24,551 nucleotides of DNA from JAVBQG01 sp031549185 (GTDB lineage Bacteria > Synergistota > Synergistia > Synergistales > Synergistaceae), in assembly GCA_031549185.1 (NCBI GenBank), contig JAVBQG010000020.1:1-24551 (forward strand), written 5' to 3'. Below are positions 1-7,519 of the stretch, piece by piece. The translations under genes and the position numbers were made by a program. The first letter of the stretch is position 1; every line of letters starts with the position of its first letter. A model generated the notes under the pieces. That model did not search any database. It was not told where the DNA came from and worked only from the letters and a program-made list of their open reading frames with translations.

Positions 1-87
1 AATCTGAGAAAGCTGCTTTTTACTGGCAGTTCCCGAGAGACATGCTTTCACAACGAGATTGCGGATTTCTTCCGACGCTATCTTCAT
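1..87 (-). CDS. Transposase N-terminus, IS630-like (partial, runs off the window)
   Basis: Reading leftward from an ATG at 87-85, 29 codons stay open to the window edge. The peptide begins MKIASEEIRNLVVKACLSG and continues with TASKKQLSQI. This resembles the N-terminal helix-turn-helix of IS630-type transposases, where a short Met-Lys-Ile start is followed by an acidic/Arg helix and a Ser-Gly turn. The family call rests on memory of such N-termini and only 29 residues. A strong promoter lies immediately upstream (95-124) and there is no room for a Shine-Dalgarno site. The AT-rich base composition differs from the GC-rich operon to its right, as expected of a mobile element. The outer end of the element must lie somewhere between 88 and about 218 and is not evident. 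Confidence 0.55.
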   Translation of the reverse strand, partial: MKIASEEIRNLVVKACLSGTASKKQLSQI

Positions 88-94
88 GTTGAAC

Positions 95-124
95 ATTATA
101 GATGATTGAATTGATAATTGTCAA
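95..124 (-). promoter_or_regulatory. Near-consensus sigma-70 promoter of the left transposase
   Basis: On the minus strand TTGACA (124-119) and TATAAT (100-95) are both perfect, with an 18-bp spacer. Only 7 nt separate the -10 box from the ATG at 87, so transcription should start at or next to the initiation codon and the message would be leaderless or nearly so. Confidence 0.7.
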
Positions 125-149
125 AGTTAAAATGCTCTAAAATAACGCA

Positions 150-187
150 GGACATCCTCCGGATTTTGGTGAATCCGGAGGATGTCC
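150..187 (-). terminator. Strong hairpin, probable terminator of the LPS operon
   Basis: A perfect 16-bp inverted repeat (150-165 with 172-187) closes a 6-nt loop. It lies 31 nt beyond the waaA stop at 219. On the minus strand the stem is followed, after a few bases, by a T-rich stretch (TTATTTTA), not a clean T-run, so it is a likely but imperfect intrinsic terminator. It would also shield the transposase promoter at 95-124 from operon read-through. Confidence 0.65.
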
Positions 188-218
188 TTTACGCAGCTTC
201 ATTCTTGTAGCCCGCCCA

Positions 219-1505
219 TCACGGTACCAGCCGTTCCAAGACATACCCCCACGCTCGGCGCGCGGCGCCGGATTGTTTTGCGACAGATCCGGCACCTTTG
301 TGGGCGGCTTCGGCCAGTTCTCCACCCGCGGCTTTGCGCCAGAGATTCGCCAACTCTTCGGCGTTTGAAATCAACCCTGCCGCGCCGAGTGCGTCGAACT
401 CGGCGGTGGGGACGGCGAAGTCCTCCATGTGTGGACCGTGCTGGATGGGGATGCCCCAGCTCGCCGGTTCGAGGATATTCTGGCCTCCCCTGTCCACGAG
501 GCTGCCGCCTACGAAGGCGGCGGTCGCCAGGCCGTACAGCTCATAGAGAACGCCGATCACGTCCACGACGACAACGCGGGGCGCGGGGGTTCCGGCATCG
601 ATCTCGGAGAGCAGCGCCGCGCCGCCCAGATGCGAGGCGCGGCTCTTGAGATCCTCCGCCCGGTGCGGGTGGCGCGGAACGAGCAACAGACGCGCGTTTG
701 CGAATTTTTCTCCTTCACCGGAGAGACGCGCGAGCGCCTCGAAGACGACGTCCTCCTCCCCCTCGTGTGTGCTGCCCGCGACGAAGCAGGGCGCCTTCTT
801 CGGCAGGGAGAGGCTGCGCCTCCAGCCGGGGAGCTTTCCTTCCGCCACTTCGCGGCGTTCGAGGATGGCGTCGATCTTGCAGTCGCCGATGGTATGGATC
901 TTCGCCTCGCGAATGCCGAGGAGTGAGAGCCTGCCCGCGTCCTCCTCCCCGCGGGCCAGGATGCAATCGAAAAGGTCGTACGACTCGCGCAGGACACCGC
1001 GCAGATACTTCACCCTCGCCCATGTCCGATCCGAGACGCGGGCGTTGAGCAGGAAGGTCGGCACGCCCCTCTGCCGCAGCTCGCGCAGGAGGTTCGGCCA
1101 GATCTCCGTCTCCACCGTCACGTACGCGGCGGGGTCGAGCGCACGGCAGACGCGCGCGGAGATACGCGGTATGTCCCAGGGGGCATAGATGTGCGCGGTG
1201 AGTTTATCGCCCATCAAGAGCTGCGCGTTGCGCGCGCCCGTCTCCGTGACGGTCGAGACCAGCGTCGCGCCGTCCCATCCGGCGCGGGACATCTCGGCGA
1301 CTAGCGGGCTGGCGGCCTGCACCTCTCCGACGGACACCGCGTGGATCCAGATCGTCCGCCGATTTTTTATCTTTTCGAGTTTGTCGGGCTGATAAAAACC
1401 GCACCGCTCGTCGAAACCGACGGCGTGCCGTTTCCGCAGGCGCTCCTTGATGAAGGGAAAGAGTGCGCTCGAGACGAGCGCGTAGGCCCGAAGCGCAAGC
1501 CCCAC
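219..1505 (-). CDS. waaA: 3-deoxy-D-manno-octulosonic acid (Kdo) transferase
   Basis: WaaA/KdtA transfers Kdo from CMP-Kdo to the lipid A precursor at the inner face of the cytoplasmic membrane. The 428 residues match the family length. An N-terminal hydrophobic anchor (about residues 7-19) is followed by HAVSVGE (55-61), which carries the conserved glutamate of the family, then ETEIWPN, and a C-terminal GGS...GGQNILEPA sugar-nucleotide motif, all hallmarks of KdtA. It is the last gene of the cluster. The start is GTG at 1505, directly after the kdsD stop (1508-1506), with a G-rich Shine-Dalgarno about 8 nt upstream. One transferase in the window says nothing certain about how many Kdo units are added. 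The hairpin at 150-187 follows it. Confidence 0.95.
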   Translation of the reverse strand: MGLALRAYALVSSALFPFIKERLRKRHAVGFDERCGFYQPDKLEKIKNRRTIWIHAVSVGEVQAASPLVAEMSRAGWDGATLVSTVTETGARNAQLLMGDKLTAHIYAPWDIPRISARVCRALDPAAYVTVETEIWPNLLRELRQRGVPTFLLNARVSDRTWARVKYLRGVLRESYDLFDCILARGEEDAGRLSLLGIREAKIHTIGDCKIDAILERREVAEGKLPGWRRSLSLPKKAPCFVAGSTHEGEEDVVFEALARLSGEGEKFANARLLLVPRHPHRAEDLKSRASHLGGAALLSEIDAGTPAPRVVVVDVIGVLYELYGLATAAFVGGSLVDRGGQNILEPASWGIPIQHGPHMEDFAVPTAEFDALGAAGLISNAEELANLWRKAAGGELAEAAHKGAGSVAKQSGAARRAWGYVLERLVP

Positions 1506-2522
1506 CTACGAGACCCCCGCCCGCAGAATGTCGTGCAGGTGGACCATGCCGACCGGCCGGTCGTCCTGCACCGCGATCAAAACGGAGATCTCGAGCTCCT
1601 CCATGACGCGCACGGCCTCCACCGCCAGCCTGTCGCAGGGAATGGTGCGCGGCGTCTTCGTCATGCCCGCCTCCACGGGAAGGTCCATCGCGCCGACGCC
1701 GTGTTTCTCCAGCAGCCGGCGAAGGTCGCCGTCGGTGAAGACGCCGTACAGCGTCCCCGCATCGTCCAAGACGATCGTCGCGCCGTAGCCCTTGCTCGTG
1801 ATTTCGAAGAGGGCCTCGCGCACCGTATCCCCGAGGTGAGAGACCGGCATGCGGCTCCCGGATCCCATCAGGTCGTTTACGCGCAGGAGAAGGCGGCGTC
1901 CGAGCGCGCCGCCGGGGTGAAAGAGCGCGAAGTCCTCCGGGCGCAGGCGCTGCAGTTTGACCGAGATGCCGGCGATCGCGTCGCCGATGGCCATCTGCAC
2001 CGCCGTGCTGCTCGTCGGAGCCAGCCCCAGCGGGTCTGCCTCGCGCTCGACGCTGCTGTCGAGACAGACGTCGGAATTCTTGGCGAGCGAGGAGTCCGGC
2101 CTGCCGGTCATACCGACGACGGCGGCGCCGATTTTGCGGAAGTACGGCAGGAGCGACAACAGCTCCGAGGTCTCGCCGCTGTTGCTGATGAAGAGCCCGA
2201 CGTCCTCCGGGCAGACCATGCCGAGGTCGCCGTGAACGCCCTCCGCCGCGTGCAAAAAGAAAGCGGGGATACCGAGCGACGCGAAGGTCGCGGCAATCTT
2301 GCGCCCCACGAGGCCGGATTTGCCGAGGCCTGAGACGACCACGCGCCCCCTGCACGCCGTGATGAGACGCGCTGCCCTCACCAGCTCGTCGCCGATGCGG
2401 CCGGCGAGGCGCTCGATCGCGCGCGCCTCCTCCCGCAGGACCTCTTTGCCCGTATCCAGAAGCTCGTCGTCGGAGAAGGGCTCCTCACGCCTCTCCCAGG
2501 GTAAGAGCTGTTTCTCGTCCAT
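1506..2522 (-). CDS. kdsD: Arabinose-5-phosphate isomerase (KdsD/KpsF family)
   Basis: KdsD converts ribulose 5-phosphate to arabinose 5-phosphate, the first step of Kdo synthesis, in the cytoplasm. The 338 residues show an N-terminal SIS domain, with GLGKSG and the SNSGET sugar-phosphate loop, then HPGGALGRRLL, and two C-terminal CBS domains (about residues 210-338) ending in GMVHLHDILRAG. This is the full KpsF/GutQ/KdsD layout. The ATG at 2522 has GGAG 8 nt upstream and begins 5 nt after the kdsA stop. Its position between kdsA and waaA makes Kdo synthesis its job, not gut or capsule sugar metabolism. The longer open frame extending upstream runs antisense-free through kdsA in another frame and is not coding. 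Confidence 0.95.
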   Translation of the reverse strand: MDEKQLLPWERREEPFSDDELLDTGKEVLREEARAIERLAGRIGDELVRAARLITACRGRVVVSGLGKSGLVGRKIAATFASLGIPAFFLHAAEGVHGDLGMVCPEDVGLFISNSGETSELLSLLPYFRKIGAAVVGMTGRPDSSLAKNSDVCLDSSVEREADPLGLAPTSSTAVQMAIGDAIAGISVKLQRLRPEDFALFHPGGALGRRLLLRVNDLMGSGSRMPVSHLGDTVREALFEITSKGYGATIVLDDAGTLYGVFTDGDLRRLLEKHGVGAMDLPVEAGMTKTPRTIPCDRLAVEAVRVMEELEISVLIAVQDDRPVGMVHLHDILRAGVS

Positions 2523-2527
2523 CTGCG

Positions 2528-3379
2528 TCACTCCAACCAGTTCAACTTCGCGAATCCCAACCCGGTCCTCGAAACTCGATCCAGCACGGCGATCTGATCG
2601 AACAGCCGGTCGATTTTGCCGAGCGGCACCATGTTCGGCCCGTCGCTCAGGGCGCTCTCGGGATCGGGGTGCACCTCCAGAAAGAGCGCGTCGATCCCGA
2701 TCGCAAGGGCCGCGCGCACGAGCGGCAGGACATAGCGACGGTCGCCCCCGCTGGAGGCGCCGAGTCCGCCTGGGCTCTGCACGCTGTGGGTGGCGTCGAA
2801 CATCACGGGACAGCCGAGGTCCCGCATCGCTACCAGCGAGCGAAAGTCGACGACGAGCTGGCGGTAGCCGAACGACGAACCGCGCTCGCAGAGGATGACG
2901 CCCGACGCGCCGCCCTCCCGGCACTTTTCGACGGCGCTCCGCATGTCCTCCGGCGCCAGGAACTGCGCTTTCTTCAAATTGATCGGTCTGCCCGTCCCCG
3001 CGGCCGCAAGCAACAGATCGGTCTGTCGGCAGAGGAAGGCCGGTATCTGCAGCATGTTGGCAACCTTGGCCACCGGCGCCGCCTGGTACGACTCGTGTAT
3101 GTCCGTCACGACGGGAACATCGGCCCGGCGGCGGATTTTCTCGAGCCAGTCGAGCCCGCGTTCGAGCCCCGGTCCTCGCTGGCTCCGAATGGACGTACGA
3201 TTTGCCTTGTCGAACGACGCCTTGAAGACATAGCCGAATCCACGCGCCTCGCACGCCGCCTTCAGGGCCACGGCGATCTCCATGCCAAGCTCGAGCGATT
3301 CCAGCATACAGGGGCCCGCCACGATCACGAGGCGATCTCCCCCGATCTCGACGCCGTTGCCGATGCGGCAGCTCGTCAC
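2528..3379 (-). CDS. kdsA: 3-deoxy-8-phosphooctulonate (Kdo-8-P) synthase
   Basis: KdsA condenses arabinose 5-phosphate with phosphoenolpyruvate to Kdo 8-phosphate. It has VIVAGPCMLES, FKASFDKANR, RGPGLE, TDIHE, DATHS, EVHPDPE and SDGPN, all in family order. The Cys of AGPC (residue 24 from the GTG), with the His, Glu and Asp of the last three motifs, is the signature of the metal-dependent class; E. coli has Asn there. I chose GTG at 3379 because it overlaps the lpxK stop as GTGA and gives 283 residues, the normal size. An in-frame ATG at 3442 with GGAGG 10 nt upstream would add 21 residues and overlap lpxK by 67 nt, and cannot be excluded. Confidence 0.93.
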   Translation of the reverse strand: MTSCRIGNGVEIGGDRLVIVAGPCMLESLELGMEIAVALKAACEARGFGYVFKASFDKANRTSIRSQRGPGLERGLDWLEKIRRRADVPVVTDIHESYQAAPVAKVANMLQIPAFLCRQTDLLLAAAGTGRPINLKKAQFLAPEDMRSAVEKCREGGASGVILCERGSSFGYRQLVVDFRSLVAMRDLGCPVMFDATHSVQSPGGLGASSGGDRRYVLPLVRAALAIGIDALFLEVHPDPESALSDGPNMVPLGKIDRLFDQIAVLDRVSRTGLGFAKLNWLE

Positions 3380-5766
3380 CTCTCTTTTAACACCCTCACG
3401 AGGCGCATCAGTTTCGTATAGATCTTTCGCTTTTTTATCCATCCGGATTCAACCTCCAATGGCGTGGTGTCCGTTTTATTATCCGGCGAGCGGGGCTCGC
3501 TGTCATCGGGGGAAAAGGCTTCGCACAATTTTTCGTAGAGGCGCGTCCGCGCATCCCAGCCCAAATCGTGCGCCGCGTACTCGACCACCGACTCGAGCGC
3601 CCCCGGGCCCCCCAGGCGCTTGATGCCCGCCTCCGCCATCGCGTTTCTGCGCAGCGGATCGTCGAGCAACCCCGACGTCGCCGAGGCCAGCGCCTCGGCC
3701 GTCGGGGGCACGAGGATCTCCGCGTCCTGCAGCAGCTTTTTCTGCGCCCGCTTGCCGCGCTCGACGATCGAAACGACGGGGACGCCGAGTCCGGCCGAAA
3801 CCTGGTTCGCCGTTCCTCCGAGCCCGATCAGGATATCCGCGCCGCGGGCGACGGGCGCGATCGGACCGGTGTGGAGACGTACCCAGGCACCTCTCTCCAA
3901 CAGAATGCTGTCCCCCTCCAGCCGGACGCAGGGAGCGGCGGAGAGCAATCGCTCCCGGTCGATCGTGGGTGCGAGGAGCATCACGAAACCGCATTTTTTT
4001 TCGTCGTTCAACAGGTCGACCGCCCCCAGGAGCCGCGTGACGTCGTCGTACGCGCGGGGGCGGCTGCCCGGCAGGAGCATGACGTGCGGGCGCGCGAGGC
4101 CCTCCCATGGATCGGAGGCGTCGTCTTCTTCGAGCGCGAGGTCCATGATCGGACTGCCGGCGAATACGGCAGGAACGCCCTTTTTGCGGAGGGCATCGGC
4201 GGTCTCCCCATCGCGCGTCCAGACGTGGGAGCAACGTCTGCGTAACAGCGCTCGCTCCAGAACCCAGTGCCCGCTGAGCTGGACGCTCTTGGCCGTCGCC
4301 ACCAGAAGCGGCGTCAACCCCTGCCCCCAGATGGTATGGCCCAGAAGATAGGCGTCGCCGACGCAGAGCGGCGTCCTGAATTTTCCGACGTTCCCGCGCC
4401 AGACCTCGATCTGTTTTTTGATGTCCTTTCGCAGGCCGTGGCGAAGGTCGCGCAACAGGGCCCGGATCGAGTACTTCACCACCCCGCCGCTCGGCATCTC
4501 GGACGGCGGCGAAAAAACGGGGATCCCTCTGTCCCGGTACTCCCTGCCGCTGCCGACGAGGGAGAACGCCGACACCGACGCCCCCGGAAAGCGCCTCCGC
4601 AGTTTATCCGCCAGCAGGGCGCCGATGGCGTCCTCCCCGTAGCCGTTCGACGCGACGACGAGGTTCGGACGCAGCTTACGGGTCGCGAGCCGCCAGAAAC
4701 GCTGCGGGTCATCCAGCGAAACGGTGATGCGGGGAACGTAGAGCGGCAACAGGAGGATCGGGTCCTTCGGAAGGTTGTGCATGTCCTTCTCCGTGCAGAC
4801 GAAGCCATCCGCGCCGCGCCCTTTGGCGAGGCGCTCCAATTCGTCGATGTCCTTCCACGAGAATCTGTGATGGTCGCGATAGACCCTGTGATCGAGGACG
4901 TCGACCCCGAACGACAGGAGCGACCGCTTGAAACTGGCGGGGTTGGCAATGGCCGAGAAGGCGACGAAACGCCCCGGAGGAACGCAATGCCCCCACTCCA
5001 GCTCGCAATCCCGCCACTCGCCCTTTTCGAGCACGAACCACGATTCGAGCGCGACGCGCGCCGTAAAGACATTCTCCGGCGCGACCCACCGCGACAGCAT
5101 TTTTTTCGTCTCCGCCAGAGAGGCCTCGCTGACCTGCTCGACCTTCGTCAGAATCACGATGCCGGCACGGCGCAGGGACTCCGGCGTCTCGCGCAGGATG
5201 CCCGCCGGAACGATCCTGCCGTTGCCGAAGGGACACGTGGCGTCGATCAGGACGATGTCGAGATCGCGCCCCATACGCCGGTGCTGGAAGGCGTCGTCCG
5301 CCACGACCACGTCGACGCCGAGTTTCGCCAGCAGGCGGACGCCGTCGTAGCGGTTGCGCGAGATCACGACCTTCGCCTCGGGCAAGCGCTCCGCCAACAT
5401 CAGCGGTTCGTCCCCGGCAATCTCGCGGCGGGAGCTGCGCTCGTCCTGCCCGATCCAGAGCGGATTCTGCGTCTCTCCGCTGTACCCGCGGCTGACGATG
5501 CCGACGGACAGGCCAGCCCGCGTTAACTCCCGCGACAGCATCTCGACCATCGGCGTCTTGTTCGTTCCGCCGTGACAGAGGTTTCCGACGCTGATCACGG
5601 GCATCGGCGGGTCCACGCTGGCGAACAGCCCCCGGTCGTAAAACGCGTTGCGAAGGCGCGTAAAGGGCCTCACCAGGGCGCCCGGCAGGTTCAGCAGACC
5701 CCACGGAAAGAGATTGCGGTTCTCTCCCCGCGCGTAGGAGAGGTAGTTACTGAGAAAGCCCGGCAT
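3376..5766 (-). CDS. lpxK: Fusion: lipid A 4'-kinase (LpxK) + LpxB-like glycosyltransferase
   Basis: The 796 residues are more than twice a normal LpxK (about 330-360). Residues 1 to about 362 are tetraacyldisaccharide 4'-kinase: SVGNLCHGGTNKTP (59-72), VSRGYSG, DDAFQHRR (158-165), PFGNGR and the TEKD motif (325-328). The P-loop reads GGTNKTP instead of the usual GGTGKTP. From about residue 366 a second domain begins with VVASNGYGEDAIGALLADKL, continues with GSPIMD, LLPGSRPRAYDDV and ADILIGLGGTANQVSAGLGVP, and ends near 745. It resembles the 'lipid-A-disaccharide synthase-related' family and is distinct from the true LpxB at 7516-8682. A basic tail (about 775-796) follows. The ATG at 5766 has GGGAGG 8 nt upstream. 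It overlaps msbA by 20 nt and kdsA by 4 nt. The role of the second domain is unknown to me. Confidence 0.9.
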   Translation of the reverse strand: MPGFLSNYLSYARGENRNLFPWGLLNLPGALVRPFTRLRNAFYDRGLFASVDPPMPVISVGNLCHGGTNKTPMVEMLSRELTRAGLSVGIVSRGYSGETQNPLWIGQDERSSRREIAGDEPLMLAERLPEAKVVISRNRYDGVRLLAKLGVDVVVADDAFQHRRMGRDLDIVLIDATCPFGNGRIVPAGILRETPESLRRAGIVILTKVEQVSEASLAETKKMLSRWVAPENVFTARVALESWFVLEKGEWRDCELEWGHCVPPGRFVAFSAIANPASFKRSLLSFGVDVLDHRVYRDHHRFSWKDIDELERLAKGRGADGFVCTEKDMHNLPKDPILLLPLYVPRITVSLDDPQRFWRLATRKLRPNLVVASNGYGEDAIGALLADKLRRRFPGASVSAFSLVGSGREYRDRGIPVFSPPSEMPSGGVVKYSIRALLRDLRHGLRKDIKKQIEVWRGNVGKFRTPLCVGDAYLLGHTIWGQGLTPLLVATAKSVQLSGHWVLERALLRRRCSHVWTRDGETADALRKKGVPAVFAGSPIMDLALEEDDASDPWEGLARPHVMLLPGSRPRAYDDVTRLLGAVDLLNDEKKCGFVMLLAPTIDRERLLSAAPCVRLEGDSILLERGAWVRLHTGPIAPVARGADILIGLGGTANQVSAGLGVPVVSIVERGKRAQKKLLQDAEILVPPTAEALASATSGLLDDPLRRNAMAEAGIKRLGGPGALESVVEYAAHDLGWDARTRLYEKLCEAFSPDDSEPRSPDNKTDTTPLEVESGWIKKRKIYTKLMRLVRVLKER

Positions 5767-7519
5767 CGCTCTGTCCTCCCTGCAGGGAGTAGAGGTTGAA
5801 GTAGTGTCCGCGGGCGGCCAGGAGGGCGTCGTGCGAGCCCTCTTCGACGATCCGGCCGCCGCTCAGCACCAAGATCCGGTCGGCCTCGCGCACCGTCGAG
5901 AGCCTGTGCGCAATCACGAGCGACGTGCGCCCCCGCATGGCCTCGTTCATCGCACCCTGCACCTGCGATTCGACCAGCGCGTCGAGCGACGACGTGGCCT
6001 CGTCCATCAGCAGGATCGCCGGGTCGCGCACGATGGCGCGCGCGATCGCCACGCGCTGCCGCTGTCCACCGGAGAGCGTCACGCCGCGCTCGCCGACCTC
6101 CGTGTCGTAGCCCTTCGGCAGCGAGCGGATGAAGTCGTCGATCCCGGCTGTCCGCGCGGCGGAATAAATCGCCTCCGGCGTCGCGTCCGCGAAGCCGTAG
6201 GCGATGTTGTAGGCGAGAGACCCCTTCATGAGGACGGGGTCCTGCGGGACGACGCCGATCTGGCGCCTGTAGACGGAAAGATCGAGCTTCTTCAACTCGA
6301 CCCCGTCGACCAGAATTCGCCCGCGCGTCGGATCGTAAAAGCGCATCACGAGGTCGGCGACGGTCGACTTGCCCGCGCCCGTCGAACCGACGATCGCAAT
6401 CCGTTCACCCGGCGCGATCCTCAGATTCAGGTCCGAGAGCACCCACTGGCCGCAGTTCTCCGTCTCGTAGGAGAACCAGACGCCCTCGAAGGCGATCTCG
6501 CCGCGCATCGGCCTCAGCACAATGGGAGAGGACGGCACCGATACCTCGTCCCGCTCGTCCAGAATTTCGAAGATCCGCTCCGCCGAGGCGACGCCCTGCT
6601 GAATCGTGCTGACGACGCGCGAGAGCACGCGCACCGGCTGTACGAGAAGGCCGAGGTACATCAGAAACGCCAGCAGTTCCCCCGCGGTGAGCTGCCCCGC
6701 GACGACGTCGCGCCCGCCCAGCCAGAGGATCAGGGCAAGCGCCGCGATCAGGACGACCTCGACGAAACCCTCCAGCACGCCCCTCGTCTGCGTGCCGCGG
6801 ATCAGAGCCCGAAAGTGGCTGCGGCTCTGCGCCTCGAAGCGGTCGTATTCGAGCTTCTCCGTCGCGAACGCCCGCACGATGCGCACGGAGGAGAGCGCCT
6901 CCTGCGCGATGGCCGCGAGCTGTGCGAGCTGCTCCTGGATCTCGCCGCCGACGCGGCGCAGTTTCGAGGAGGCCCGGTCGATGGCGAGCACCGCGATCGG
7001 GATGACCGCGAACGTCAGCAGCGTCAATTTCCAGTTGATAAAAAATAAAAAAGCCAGTATGCCGACGAAGGTCGCGCCCTGCACGACCAGGTCCACGATG
7101 ACCGTCGAGAGAATGTTCTGCAGCGTGGCGACGTCGTTGGTGATGCGGGAGAGAAACTCGCCCGTGCGCCTCCGGTAGAGCACGCGCAGCGAGAGCTTCT
7201 GCGTCTTGTCGTAGAGCTCGAGGCGTATGTCCATGATGACCTTCTGTCCGACCCACGCCATCAGGTAGGCGTGCCCGTAGCCGAAGGCGGCCTTCAGCAC
7301 GTAGAGCGCCACCATGCCCACGGCGAGCAGGTTCAACATGCCGCTGTTCCCCGCGATCAGGACGTCGTCGACGACGTTCCGGATCAGCCAGGGGGGGATG
7401 ATGCCGAAGATCGCCGAGAGCGCCATGCAACAGAGCGCGATGCCCAGCCTGCGCAGGTAGGGTTTGCAATAGACGCCGAGGCGAAGATAGGATTTCCACC
7501 CTTCGAGGCGATTTATCAT
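5747..7519 (-). CDS. msbA: Lipid A flippase-type ABC exporter (MsbA family)
   Basis: This is a 590-residue half-transporter, with six membrane segments and a nucleotide-binding domain in one chain. The membrane domain spans about residues 20-320. Walker A is GSTGAGKST (378-386); the Q-loop is in IGVVPQDPVL, the signature is LSGGQRQRVAIARA, Walker B is ILLMDEATSSLD and the H-loop is IAHRLS. All are intact, so it should be an active homodimer. Sequence alone cannot separate MsbA from other multidrug half-exporters, but its place between lpxB and lpxK, overlapping both, makes lipid A/Kdo-lipid flipping across the inner membrane the natural role. The ATG at 7519 overlaps the lpxB stop as ATGA. 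Confidence 0.88.
   Translation of the reverse strand: MINRLEGWKSYLRLGVYCKPYLRRLGIALCCMALSAIFGIIPPWLIRNVVDDVLIAGNSGMLNLLAVGMVALYVLKAAFGYGHAYLMAWVGQKVIMDIRLELYDKTQKLSLRVLYRRRTGEFLSRITNDVATLQNILSTVIVDLVVQGATFVGILAFLFFINWKLTLLTFAVIPIAVLAIDRASSKLRRVGGEIQEQLAQLAAIAQEALSSVRIVRAFATEKLEYDRFEAQSRSHFRALIRGTQTRGVLEGFVEVVLIAALALILWLGGRDVVAGQLTAGELLAFLMYLGLLVQPVRVLSRVVSTIQQGVASAERIFEILDERDEVSVPSSPIVLRPMRGEIAFEGVWFSYETENCGQWVLSDLNLRIAPGERIAIVGSTGAGKSTVADLVMRFYDPTRGRILVDGVELKKLDLSVYRRQIGVVPQDPVLMKGSLAYNIAYGFADATPEAIYSAARTAGIDDFIRSLPKGYDTEVGERGVTLSGGQRQRVAIARAIVRDPAILLMDEATSSLDALVESQVQGAMNEAMRGRTSLVIAHRLSTVREADRILVLSGGRIVEEGSHDALLAARGHYFNLYSLQGGQSDAGLSQ

Noticed and set aside
4267..5526. Long plus-strand open frame (419 codons) opposite lpxK
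   Set aside because: It is the mirror of the GC-rich lpxK codons, with Arg/Asp-rich low-quality sequence and no domain. The same applies to 1341-2333, 5804-7048, 14043-15935 and 16240-17631.
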